Shown piece after piece: positions 11,109 through 20,880 of a stretch of DNA of 64,000 nt. Each line of letters begins with the position of its first letter. Position 1 is the stretch's first letter. Source of the stretch: Spirosoma telluris (GTDB lineage Bacteria; Bacteroidota; Bacteroidia; Cytophagales; Spirosomataceae); the NCBI GenBank assembly GCA_003259005.1, contig QLII01000001.1, positions 62,001 to 126,000 on the forward strand, in the 5' to 3' direction. The translations under genes were made by a program, and so were the position numbers. Under the pieces are notes generated by a model that did not search any database, was not told the DNA's origin, and saw only the letters and a program-made list of their open reading frames with translations.

Positions 11109-12434
11109 TTACAAGTTGTCAAAGGCAGCATCAACTAAATCCGTATCAAACTCAGACAGATAAATCTGCGTCGTCCGTTCGTCACTGTGCCCCATTGCTT
11201 CACTAATGACACCTGTAGCCACGCCTGATCTTTTAAGTGACATAGCGAAACTGTGACGCGCAACATAGGTCGTAAGTGGGGTTTCTATTCCCACGGAGGC
11301 TCCTATGGTTTTCAAGTCTACATTAACCTGCCCCATAATCTTGCTACAACGATTCTGGCGCTGGGTTGGAGTAGTATGTAGAGCAGTATTTAGGATTGGG
11401 AAAATGTAGCTAGTTGACCGAACTTCACTAGGCCGGTAACGGTCAAGAATAGCCAGCGTTTGTGTCATCAGGCGAATGGAAAACTTACCCCCAGTCTTTT
11501 GGCGGATATAAGTCAAACGTGGCTTGTCATCCAGGTCTTTGCCGATATTTGACCATCGTAAGTTGGCCATATCCACGAAATTGATTCCACCACAGTAGTA
11601 TGAGAACAGGAATAAGTCTTTGGCCAGTTGTAGGCGCTCCTGCGTGTTACGCAAGCCTGCATATTTCCCATCATCCTGTGATGGCTGATAGGCTTCTATT
11701 TTTCGAATATCAAGTTTACTGATTGCCCGTTTTGTCGTTTTGGTGTCAAACTTGCCAATCTGAAACTTGTTGGTTTCAGCGGTATTGCGGGCAAAAGGGT
11801 AGGAGGTAGGCTTTGAATAGCCGTTGGCAATAGCTTTATTAAGTACTGCTCGCAGGGTGCGAAATCGAACGGAAAGCGAGCTGTCAGCTACTCCCTCACT
11901 TCGCATCTTGGTTTCCCACTGGTTACAGAACTTGACTGTAACGGCATCGAAAGAAGTGTCTTGACCTTCACCAATAAAATGTTGTAAGCTGTTCTTGACA
12001 TCCCTATAAACCCTTCGGTTGCCAACGTTTCCCGTTTTTTCGAACTGATTAATTAATTCATCGAAATAGGCTAGAAGCTTAAACTTACGAGTGGCTAACC
12101 GTTCTGTGCTTACCCGTGTCGCAACGGATTGGGCGTCGTGAACCTCGTCAGCTTCGGCAAGCGTTTCGGCAGCGTCGCTGTATTTTTCCTCCCATTTGCG
12201 TAGTGCTGCCTCAATAGCTTTGCGTTTATCGATTGGGACATTCTTTCGAAATGTATTTGTTTCCTCGTTCCAGAATTGGGGATGCAATGACAGGCCCGTA
12301 GCGATATATTTGCGTTTACGATCTTTGGTAATTCGCAGCATAAACGGGTGCGAGCCATCGGCAAGTGTTTTGGAAGGGAAGTAGATTGCCTTTACGCTTG
12401 CCTGGCTTTCCTTATGCTCGGTTGATTTGGCCAT
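11109..12434 (-). CDS. Tyrosine recombinase, integrase A
   Basis: A 441-residue Bacteroidota-type site-specific recombinase. The N-terminal arm-binding domain (residues about 10-100) is followed by a SAM-like core-binding domain and the catalytic domain. Visible catalytic features are the ARHSFA box, GHSDERTT and the nucleophile region TQIYLSEF. The first catalytic-arginine block reads SYYCGGINFVDMANL, with Asn where most recombinases have Arg; several Bacteroidota integrases such as IntDOT also lack this arginine. The gene starts about 150 bases from the tRNA-Pro fragment and points away from it, the usual placement for the integrase of an element ending there. Confidence 0.9.
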   Translation of the reverse strand: MAKSTEHKESQASVKAIYFPSKTLADGSHPFMLRITKDRKRKYIATGLSLHPQFWNEETNTFRKNVPIDKRKAIEAALRKWEEKYSDAAETLAEADEVHDAQSVATRVSTERLATRKFKLLAYFDELINQFEKTGNVGNRRVYRDVKNSLQHFIGEGQDTSFDAVTVKFCNQWETKMRSEGVADSSLSVRFRTLRAVLNKAIANGYSKPTSYPFARNTAETNKFQIGKFDTKTTKRAISKLDIRKIEAYQPSQDDGKYAGLRNTQERLQLAKDLFLFSYYCGGINFVDMANLRWSNIGKDLDDKPRLTYIRQKTGGKFSIRLMTQTLAILDRYRPSEVRSTSYIFPILNTALHTTPTQRQNRCSKIMGQVNVDLKTIGASVGIETPLTTYVARHSFAMSLKRSGVATGVISEAMGHSDERTTQIYLSEFDTDLVDAAFDNL

Positions 12435-12439
12435 TCTGT

Positions 12440-12465
12440 GTAAACCGGTTTACTCGATGGTTTAC
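12440..12465. promoter_or_regulatory. Repeats upstream of integrase A (possible arm or operator sites)
   Basis: Three copies of one heptamer stand just upstream of the integrase start: GTAAACC at 12440-12446 and GGTTTAC at 12447-12453 and 12459-12465. Their position between integrase A and the tRNA fragment suits integrase arm-binding sites or an autoregulatory operator. Confidence 0.45.
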
Positions 12466-12581
12466 ACAAATATATATAATCAACCATAACTAACCAATAC
12501 TAATAAAATCAATTTTGATATAAAATGCTGAAAATAAGTACATTGTGGTATCGTTGAAAATTAATTAATAGTACAGGTCTA

Positions 12582-12629
12582 TGCTTTGGGAGCAGGAGGT
12601 CGTAGGTTCGAATCCTGCCACCCCGACAC
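12582..12629 (+). pseudogene. tRNA-Pro(UGG) 3' half: attachment site shared by both elements
   Basis: The sequence holds an anticodon loop TTTGGGA (anticodon TGG at 12587-12589), a variable region, a T arm with GTTCGAATC and the acceptor strand CACCCCG followed by discriminator A. There is no 5' half upstream, so this is not a complete tRNA. It is the 3' piece left when element A integrated into a tRNA-Pro gene, and the same piece served as target for prophage B. The intact gene should lie to the left of the window. Confidence 0.8.
12606..12629 (+). repeat. attL of prophage B (24-bp direct repeat)
   Basis: These 24 bases, from the T arm through the acceptor end of the tRNA-Pro fragment, recur exactly at 57907-57930, and the match stops on both sides. 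The repeat flanks integrase B at one end and the repressor region at the other, as expected for the core of a tRNA-targeting temperate phage. Confidence 0.88.
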
Positions 12630-12630
12630 A

Positions 12631-12670
12631 AAAAACGGCCCTTTCCAGCGGAATTGGGCCGTTTTTCTTT
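12631..12670 (+). terminator. Rho-independent terminator after the tRNA fragment
   Basis: AAAAACGGCCC at 12631-12641 pairs with GGGCCGTTTTT at 12656-12666, and more T follow. It lies just inside the prophage end, so the phage supplies a replacement terminator for the tRNA 3' end it carries. The host one is at 57939-57970. Confidence 0.75.
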
Positions 12671-12684
12671 TTACCCCCTGCTTA

Positions 12685-12712
12685 TTGGCAGTTTTTTGGC
12701 AGCAATTGGCAG
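12685..12712 (+). promoter_or_regulatory. Left arm-type integrase sites (three TTGGCAG repeats)
   Basis: TTGGCAG occurs at 12685-12691, 12696-12702 and 12706-12712, spaced 10-11 bases apart and directly upstream of integrase B. The same heptamer is repeated four times near the other end of the prophage (57795-57840). Repeats in the same orientation at both ends of an integrated element are the usual picture of P and P' arm sites. Confidence 0.7.
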
Positions 12713-12723
12713 AAAAATATAGT

Positions 12724-13896
12724 ATGAAGCCAGGCACCAAAAAGGAATTTCCCTATACTCCAGCCCGATTAGTTGACTCTACCATTGAGCCGTATGTGAT
12801 TTGTTACATATGGGATGCACAGAAAAAAAAGAGTATTCGAAAGCGAATCTCATTGCGGGGTAACACTGTTGAAGAAAAACGTAAAGATGCTGTCCAACTC
12901 ATTAAGGAAATCAACCAAAAGTTGAAGGATGGGTGGCATATCGACGAACAATTACCTGAACCAGTTCCGGAGCCAGAGCCAGAGCCAGCGTCCATAGTAA
13001 CAAAGGCGTTCACGTTTGATGAAGCAGTTACCTATTACAAGGTGACTAAAGCGGTAGAACTGAAAGATAATACCGAGGGCTTAAACGAACACTATTTTAG
13101 ACATATACGCGCTTTTTTTAAGGCGAAAAATCTAACAGAAGTAATACTGAAGGATGTCAGTGTAACCATGATGTTCGAGTTCTTTGATACTACCGCTGTA
13201 GGAGGCAGGTTTCGAAACAACATGTTAGGCTTTTTTAAGTCGTTTTTTACGTTCTATGTCAATCGTGAAATACTGACTAAAAGCCCTTGTGCAGTCATTA
13301 AAAACGTTAGAGTTGATGCATCGGAAGATCACCGCCCCTTTAATGCTCAACAAGCTAAAGACATTCGGACTGCTATTCTGGCCACAGGAGACGAACAGTT
13401 ATGGCTCTTTTGCGCCTTTATCTACTTCCTGTTTGTGCGCCCTGGGGAGGAACTAAGGTTTATGAAAGTAGGCGACATCCTGACTGACCAGGTGCGGATA
13501 ACATCTGGTACCGCTAAAAATCGAAAAACTGGGTTTGTTGATATTCCAGCAGGCCTGGAGCAACTAATTAAGCAACACCGGCTACGGGATTATCCACCTA
13601 CTGATTATGTTTTCACTATTGCAGGTCATCCAGGACCAGTTCATATAGGCGAAAACTACATCTATAAACGCCATCGTAAAATCATGGAGAACCTAGATTT
13701 GTTTGGCCATGACTACGACGTTTATAGTTGGAAGCCGACTGGAGCAATTGTACTCTATAAGGCAACGAAGGATATCATGCTGGTTCAGCGACATTGTCGG
13801 CATAGTACCCCAGACCAGACATATACCTATTTGCGGAAACATGGTTTGGTCTTCGAAGGGCAGCGAGTAACTGAGTTTCCTCAGTTGTGGGAATAA
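12724..13896 (+). CDS. Tyrosine recombinase, integrase B of the 45-kb prophage
   Basis: The ATG at 12724 gives 390 residues; the longer open frame upstream is the tRNA fragment and terminator and is not protein. A Pro-Glu repeat linker (residues about 80-90) separates an N-terminal arm-binding domain from a SAM-like domain and the catalytic domain. The first arginine block is FLFVRPGEELRFM. The HxxR box is replaced by YSWKPTGAI with Lys for Arg, a variant seen in many Bacteroidota phage integrases. The end has QRHCRHSTPDQTYTYL with the catalytic Tyr. The gene starts 94 bases from attL and reads into the prophage. Confidence 0.9.
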   Translation: MKPGTKKEFPYTPARLVDSTIEPYVICYIWDAQKKKSIRKRISLRGNTVEEKRKDAVQLIKEINQKLKDGWHIDEQLPEPVPEPEPEPASIVTKAFTFDEAVTYYKVTKAVELKDNTEGLNEHYFRHIRAFFKAKNLTEVILKDVSVTMMFEFFDTTAVGGRFRNNMLGFFKSFFTFYVNREILTKSPCAVIKNVRVDASEDHRPFNAQQAKDIRTAILATGDEQLWLFCAFIYFLFVRPGEELRFMKVGDILTDQVRITSGTAKNRKTGFVDIPAGLEQLIKQHRLRDYPPTDYVFTIAGHPGPVHIGENYIYKRHRKIMENLDLFGHDYDVYSWKPTGAIVLYKATKDIMLVQRHCRHSTPDQTYTYLRKHGLVFEGQRVTEFPQLWE

Positions 13897-13961
13897 AATA
13901 TTAAGAGTTAGGCCGTTGATATTCTTAATATTATACCTTCGCAAATAACTCCATTTGTATA

Positions 13962-14435
13962 ATGAAAGAAAATCTAGACGCTGCGAAATCAATTATAGAA
14001 GCTGTATCTTCAAATGTCTGGACAGCCATCATTGGGGTTTTTATTCTCACATGTTTTTGGATGACACTAATCTATTTACGTGCACCTTCCTTTTACCATC
14101 CAGCTCCAGTTTACATTTTTATAATTACAGCATTTTCCCTAGCTATTTGTTGGTATTTAGGAGCAATGATTGGATTGTCTTTTTTGTTTATGAAAGACGA
14201 TAAATCAATAGATCATGTTGAGTTATTGCTAAAGGGCAGTGTATACGCCATCTTCATGTTAGGAATGCTGTTAGCTTATAGCTATTTTTTTAGTATTCGT
14301 TTTAGATTTTCATTACAGTTGGGCTATTCTGCTCTCATAGGGACATTCATTTCAAATTATGGATCGTTTCTAATAAGTAGCTTGAAGAGAAATCGTAAGG
14401 AAAAAACTACACCCGCCAAAGATCTACCTCAGTAG
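13962..14435 (+). CDS. Hypothetical four-helix membrane protein
   Basis: A 157-residue protein with four hydrophobic segments (residues about 15-37, 44-72, 85-106, 118-138) and a short basic C-terminus. It stands alone on the + strand between integrase B and the tail genes, and its end overlaps the end of the - strand tail gene by 29 bases. Low G+C and opposite orientation suggest a lysogenic-conversion gene expressed from the prophage. Function unknown. Confidence 0.6.
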   Translation: MKENLDAAKSIIEAVSSNVWTAIIGVFILTCFWMTLIYLRAPSFYHPAPVYIFIITAFSLAICWYLGAMIGLSFLFMKDDKSIDHVELLLKGSVYAIFMLGMLLAYSYFFSIRFRFSLQLGYSALIGTFISNYGSFLISSLKRNRKEKTTPAKDLPQ

Positions 14436-15819
14436 CGATGCCTTGGCGTTGATCCCCGAGCGCAGCTTTCATTGAACCTACCAGATAGTTGACACCACGG
14501 ATATGTACCTTTCTGCGGAAGGAAAATAAGGCTAGGTCGGCAGGGGATAGGTAAACCAGCTTAGTGACCGAAAATGTATCGGCTTTGAAGGCTTCAAATT
14601 TACGGTAACCGGCATCAACCAGATTGTTTGTTCCACTCCAGAGTAGGCTCCGGCCACCGCGCGCGTTTGTGGCCAGTGGCTGACCACCTACCAGGCCGTT
14701 AAAGAAAAGCAGCTTTGGCAATGCGCCATTCTTATTATCCTTATTATTAGGTGATATGCCTGGTTGCTGGGTCATCGCCCGTCCGGTGGTAGCATTGGTC
14801 AACAGCGTAGAAATACGAGACTGAATCGGTATCAGCGTTCCACCAGCATTGTCGGGTGTCTCGGCAGTCGTGTATTTATCCATCACGGCTGGCACTGGTT
14901 TCAATAAACCGTCGTTTCCATCAATAGCATAGGAAAGCTCCAGGCGGTTGGCCAGTTCCGGAGTCTTTACATGATCAGGCCGGGCCTTGTCGGTCCAGTC
15001 AACTATATCGGCGCTGGCCAGGATATCTTCCCCAAAATCCATTGTGCAGATATTACGACGGATATCAAACTCCAGATACAGATTAAACAACTTGCGCAGG
15101 TCGATCAATAGGTTTGGCATTGTCAGGTCGGGCAAGTGGTTATTGCTGTTAATTGACGTTGCTCCATCCAGGCTAAACAGGTTATAGAAAATGAGCCTGG
15201 CTAAATCGGGATCTTGCCAGAATTGACCTGCGAAACTCCAGCCCGTTAATGCCGAAAACTGGCTAAACACCCATTTCAGAAAAGGCATAGGTACCCGAGC
15301 AACAGTATTGTAGGCACCACCCGTATACTCATTCATCAGGCCATTAAAGCCCGAAACAGCCTGGTTACCGTAAAACGTATCATTCTGAATCGTTGGGAAA
15401 CAGTACCGATCGGTCAGGTAATTAGCGGCCGCTACAGGAGCCGAGGGTACCGCATCAATTCCGAGCCCTAGTTGAGAGAGTAACAGATTTTGATTATCGC
15501 CAAAAATCTCGCCTAAGTTCTGGTTGAAGAATAGGCTAAACCCTTCTGGTTTAACCTCATGGATTTGAACAAAGCCCTGTTCAATCATGTACCCATATAC
15601 GTATTTCTCACACCGAAACTTTCGGGATTGATAGCCTACTTGGTCCTGATAGAAATAGCCCAATAACCGGCGGTTAGTAGGGGTATTGGGCAGGTCGAAC
15701 CCATACACTCGACTTCCCTGAATGGTGTTGAAATCAAGGAGGGGGTTAAATCGCTCCAGGGTTACATTGCTGCCGGGTGTCAGGTCGGCGGGTTCGCCAT
15801 CGATGCGGATATCTAACAT
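14407..15819 (-). CDS. Phage tail protein (distal tail/baseplate-like)
   Basis: A 470-residue protein immediately downstream of the tape-measure gene (one base gap). It begins with a short extended beta motif (MLDIRIDGEPADL) and continues with beta-rich sequence. No catalytic motif is visible. Its place after the tape measure suggests a tail-tip or baseplate component, as in other siphoviruses; this is inference from gene order. It is the last gene of the leftward late operon. Confidence 0.6.
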   Translation of the reverse strand: MLDIRIDGEPADLTPGSNVTLERFNPLLDFNTIQGSRVYGFDLPNTPTNRRLLGYFYQDQVGYQSRKFRCEKYVYGYMIEQGFVQIHEVKPEGFSLFFNQNLGEIFGDNQNLLLSQLGLGIDAVPSAPVAAANYLTDRYCFPTIQNDTFYGNQAVSGFNGLMNEYTGGAYNTVARVPMPFLKWVFSQFSALTGWSFAGQFWQDPDLARLIFYNLFSLDGATSINSNNHLPDLTMPNLLIDLRKLFNLYLEFDIRRNICTMDFGEDILASADIVDWTDKARPDHVKTPELANRLELSYAIDGNDGLLKPVPAVMDKYTTAETPDNAGGTLIPIQSRISTLLTNATTGRAMTQQPGISPNNKDNKNGALPKLLFFNGLVGGQPLATNARGGRSLLWSGTNNLVDAGYRKFEAFKADTFSVTKLVYLSPADLALFSFRRKVHIRGVNYLVGSMKAALGDQRQGIATEVDLWRV

Positions 15820-15820
15820 G

Positions 15821-18800
15821 CTATTTTAGGTTGGACTTGTCAACTACTACATCAATCTGATTCCAGACATTGACAAATGATTGAACAGATACAGACAGAT
15901 TCTTTTCCGAAATAACGCGCAGTAGCGTACCCTGATAATCCTGCTCATAGCGGCCATTATTCAGAATTGCCTGAATGGTATGCAACTCGTTTTGAGTGGT
16001 ATCCGTCAGCACTCCTAAATCCGTATGTGAATTGGCCTGGAGTGTCTGAAGCTCCGTTTTTAAGATGGTTTGCAGGGTGGTAAAATTCTGCTTCGTGTCT
16101 GTGCGGAGTAACGCTTGCTGGGTAGCATTGCTCAGTTGCATAGCAGCCATATCTGTATGCACGGCTTTGGCTAAAGCCAGCAGACTCGCCATTACATGTT
16201 GGTCAAGCGTGGATAAATCGGCATGAACGCCCTCCTGAAGGGTTGTTAGATCATTATGCAACGTCATGCCGTGATTAGACAGGTCAATATGAATGCCATT
16301 TAGTAGGGCATCAAACCCTGCTTTCGATACATCCCGTAAGCCCGTAATATCTACGTTAAAGCTCTTGATTAATAGAAGCATATTCTGAGCAAACGTACTT
16401 CGCAGCAAGGCCAGCTCTTCACGCAAATCGCTACCCAGGTTGGGCAACTCTATTTTCATAGTTCCCTGCAAAGCAATCAGGTCAGTATGAAGTTCATTGC
16501 TGAGCGTGCTAAACATGGAGGCCAATCCGGTTTGTTGGGTGGTTGTGCTGTTCTGGATTTGCTGTTGGAGTAGTTTCAGTGTATCGGCCACCAACTTAAT
16601 GGCATCAACAGTGGCCAGGGTATTTTTGCCAATCGCTTCCATTAGGGCCGTGCTCTTATCGACTTCGGCCTGGTAGTCGCTGGTATCCGGTGAATCGGCG
16701 GCTGAATTGGCATCATCCATCCAGCTACCACCACCGCTTGACGCTGGGTCAGAAGATGAATCACTAACCGGCTCTGAGCCTGGCACTGGCTGGCTCGTTG
16801 CAGCACTACTACTGCCATTATATACGCTACTGGAATGGTCCTCCTGTGTATAGCCCCATCCTGAAACATAATTCCGCCCTGAGCCATCACCGGCGCTCCG
16901 TTCCTATGCAAGCTGGAGTGTAAGAGACTATCTACAACACCTTTATTATTTCGGTAGGTGTTTCGGCTCAGAACCATCACCGGCTCGCCACCTTCCATCT
17001 CGGCTACTTCTTCGCCCGTATCGCGCCGGGTAATGGATAAGCCCGATTCACCGTACCGGCTCCCGTGTCGAGGGCCTTCGGGAACGCCCGCGTTTTTAAT
17101 GGTACCACCCCTGGCCATTGAGGGTGGTTGCTGGGCTTTTATGGCCGCAATCTGAACACCAGCCGCAATAGCCGCACCCGCTGCACCAATCAGACCAAAT
17201 GGCCAACCGAACATCGCCAGTGATTTCAGCGCGGCCTGGATACCATTGATGATCGCCATGGCGATATCTAATTTTTGCTGCCGTTTAAACGCATCAAGCT
17301 GAGCTTGTTTGGTTTTAGTATCTGCCGTTTTATTGATTTGATCAACCCCCTTTTCATACTGATCTTTACTAATCAGTCCCTTGTCATATTTCTCCTTCCA
17401 GGCCGCGAGTTGGGTAGTTTTTTCCTTATTGATATTACCCAGCTCCTTATTTAAGGCGGCTGTATTTAGAGTTTGCAGGGCTTGTATGCCCATAACAGCA
17501 TACCCACCAACGTTATCAATTTTATCGATGTTGGCTTTTTGGGAATCGGTCAGTTGCTTTTTCTCTCCAGCGAGTTTTTTAGCCAGCAGATCGCTGAATG
17601 TGCTAAAATCGCCCTGCATCAACCCCTTTACCGCGCTAAAAAACTCTTCCTGGTTTTTCTTGCGAGCAGCGGTTTTTTCTTCACTCAGGGTGGTTTTATC
17701 GTTTTCGTACTTCAGATCATTGGCCGTGAGCTGAGCTTTTAACTTATCATCTGTAGCCTTATCCGCCTGCGCGCGCCGGTCTTTATCCTGAATCAACTCC
17801 TGATTCTTAGCTTTCTCTTCGTCGGCTTCGCGCTGGAGCTTTTGTTTATTGTATTGATACTCGGCATCGAGCCGGTCTTTTTTGGCTGCATAGATTTTAT
17901 TGGCATTGTCCTGCGCCATTAGCAGGCGGGCATCTGTATCGGCCAGAGTAGCCTGATACTGGGCATCCTGGAGGGCTTTGGTTTCGGCCTGATTTTTACG
18001 ACGATACTCCTGTTCAACCTTCTCTTTTCCCGCAACCAGGTTATCATTAATCTGTTTGAGCAGGACCGCTTTCTCGGTTTCATCCTTAATTTCTTTCTCA
18101 ACTTCCGATCGGAGTTTGGCAGCAACATCGTCGAGTTTCTGAATCTTATCGGCTTTCTCATCACCCGCAATCTTGATCTTCAGATCGAGCGTGCGTTTGG
18201 CAGCATCGGCTTCGTCTTTCTCTTTTTTAGCCCGGGCTTTCTCTTCGGCATCGGCAATGTCCCGGACCATTTTGGCGTTCAGGGCTGTTTCCCAAATCGC
18301 TTTGGTCTCGGCACTGGCCTTGCTGGCCATAGCTGCTTCTACTTCGGCATCCCGTTTGGCCCGAATCTTGGCAATCTCCCGAGCCAGGTCATCTTTAATG
18401 GAATCAATGCGAGCCGTTTCAATCTGTTTCAGACCTTCATTATTGGCCTTTACAGCTTCGTCGGCTTCTTTTTTGGCGGCTTCAGCTGCTTTCTTGGCTT
18501 CCGACTCACGGAGTTTTTGAGCCGCTAATTCCTTTTTAGAAAGTCCCTGAGCATGCTCATTAACCTCAGACCCAGCGGCATCTTTTGCGCCTGCCGTACT
18601 GATTCCGGTTAGTTTGTTGACATGGGCGGCATGATCTGTTAGCTGACCCGATTGCCCTTTTTTGACTTCATCCTGATAGCCCTTATTGAACCCTTCCGCA
18701 ATCTTTTTACCGCCATCTGAAATGATTTTAGCTGCTTCGGCAAAGTTGAGCGAGGTGATTGCCTGCCAGAACAAGACTAACTGGCCAGCGGCCACCTTCA

Positions 18801-20475
18801 AGGCGGAGAACAGACCGGCAATGCCCCCTCTTACGGTTGTGGAATGATTGTACAGGGTGATAAATCCAGCTACCAGAAGAGCAACCGCACCAACAACAAG
18901 CCCAATTGGGTTAGCAGTCAGAGCCGCATTGAGTAACCATTGGGCGCCAGTGGCGGAATTGGTCCAAATTTGCCGGGCTTTTTCAGCGGCTGCATGGGCA
19001 ATGCTGGCAGCGGTAGCGGCAATGAGATGCCCATTAAAAGCCAGCATGGCCACACCCAGGGCAATAAACGATTCCTTATTCTCACTCAGGAATTCGGGTA
19101 CTGCCCGGATGGTATTAATAAAGGCGACAAAACTCTGGAGAACTTTAACCAGCATGGGCTCCAAACCTGAACCCAATTCAGTTTTCAGTAACGACAGGGT
19201 TGCTGTTGCCTGTTTAGTCTGATAATCGAGGGTTTGTGTGTTTTTAGCCGCCTGGCTATAAGCTTCCTGAGTACCGGTGAGTTTAGTGGTTAACTCAGCA
19301 ATTTCTTTGCGGTGCGATACGATGTGAGTGGCCGCTACTACGTTTTCAGCACCGAATAGCTTTGTCATTTCGGCCGTGCTCAGGTTTTGTTTACCTAAGT
19401 TGTCAAGTGCCTTGTCGAGTCCGACAATCTGGGGGTTTGTTTCATCGGCTCCGGCGGAGAGTTTCAAGAGCACATTTCGCAAACCGGTACCCGCCTGTTC
19501 GCCTTTGAGGGCAATGGTGGACATCGACTGGAGGACCGCGTTAGTCTGCTCAAAACTTAGCTTTGAGGAAGCGGCAACGGTACCGGATGCTTTCAGAGAG
19601 GATGTCATCTCACTGATTTCAGCCGCACCCTCTTTGGCTCCAGCGGCCATGACATTGACGAACCGGTTGGCCTGATCGGCACCCTTTCCAAATTGATTAA
19701 GCGATTCGGCTACTGCTTTAGCCGCGGGCTCCAGTTCCATCTGGCTAGCCTGGCTCAGGATGATTGCTTCCTTAGTAATCTCGGCCAGGGCTTCTTTCTG
19801 GGCCAGCAATTCGGGCTTGGCCGAACCCATGATCTGGTAGGCTTTCAGCATTTCAGCAGCGGTCATGCCGAAAGCGGGCCCCGTATCTTTTGCCTGCTGT
19901 TTTAGGTAGTCGAGATCTTTGCCAACCAGACCTGTAATAGCCGACAATTGCTGAGCAGCCGTCTGGTATTCCCGGAATTCTTTGATGCTATCAGCTACCC
20001 AGTTGATGACAGCCTTGCCAAACTCGATAACGGCTGTAATAGTGAAGGCTGCCGTTATCCAGTCCTTCATCTTAGACCAGGTCGATTGGGATTTATCTAC
20101 TTCATCGCTAACTGCCCGAATGTTGGCTCGATGGTTGGCAATAGCGGTATTTACCTCTTGAAGGTCAGCAGCTTTTTTCTGGTAGGCTTCGGTACCAGGT
20201 GTGAGTTTCTGAATTTCACTATTCAGCTGGCGATAGTAGCCCTGCAACTGCTGGACGGTCATCCCCGACACGCCCATCTCTTCCCGCACAGCCTTAATGC
20301 TGGCTTCGAGTTCTTTTATAGCGGTCTTATTATCGACCCATTCCTGAGTGCCGCGCTCAACTGTCTTCTGGGCTTCCTTGACGTCGCTTAGCTTTTTTTC
20401 GAGTTCCCCCAGCTCATTGATGACGGGTTTACCATCAAATTTGAGCGTAAAAATGGCTTCTTCCTTGAGTTGCAT
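15821..20475 (-). CDS. Tail tape-measure protein (frame broken once)
   Basis: The frame from 20475 loses sense at the CCCC at 16854-16857. One added base joins it to the frame ending at 15821 through QDGGYTQEDHSSSVYNG, giving about 1,551 residues. An N-terminal coiled coil is followed by a typical tape-measure core (SQASQMELEPAAKAVAESLNQF, then VAASSKLSFEQTNAVLQSM), hydrophobic segments around residues 480-550, and a long Lys/Glu/Ala coiled coil. The C-terminal 300 residues consist of amphipathic repeats with recurring L/H-T-D-L motifs. The length would set the tail length of a long-tailed phage. It is followed directly by the tail-tip gene. Confidence 0.85.
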
Positions 20476-20880
20476 AGTGCTGCTGGTAATTACCAGCAGC
20501 GAAGGAATAGCCTGTATTGAGGAGTAGGTAGGACAAGAAAAGTATCAATATGACAGAATTGATGAAAGTATGATTCTATCATGTATTAGTGTAAATGTCT
20601 TGATATTGTATAAAAATGTCTCTAGTATATGTATATGTCATAGGTAAAATCAGTGGTATATAATATGGGTTTTTTCCCGTATTATATACCGGATAGTTTT
20701 TTTTATTTGCAATAGATATTGATAATTATATAAGTCACTTATTCACATGGATTTAGAATTAAAAAATTTAGGACAAACTCTTGCTATTGGTGCTTTTTTT
20801 TAATTAGCATTCGCTCATATTTTTATAATTTCGAGACTTTTTTTTCAATAAAGCTTGGAACATTAACATTCCTGGAGCGT
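20476..20880. other. AT-rich intergenic region with a hairpin
   Basis: No gene is visible. GGTATATAATATGGG at 20655-20669 and CCCGTATTATATACC at 20676-20690 form a 15-bp stem with one G-T mismatch around a T6 loop, and a T8 run follows at about 20697. This region divides the - strand tape-measure gene from the + strand cargo gene and may hold a terminator and the promoter of the cargo gene. Confidence 0.45.

Noticed and set aside
12582..12629. A complete tRNA-Pro gene
   Set aside because: There is no 5' half; only the anticodon loop and 3' half are present.
12586..12723. Longer start of integrase B from a TTG at 12586
   Set aside because: This stretch is the tRNA-Pro fragment, its terminator and the TTGGCAG arm sites; the ATG at 12724 gives a normal-length integrase.
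18173..19222. Long + strand frames rich in Ser and Ala opposite the tape-measure gene
   Set aside because: Composition is that of the antisense of a Lys/Glu/Ala coiled coil; typical shadow frames.
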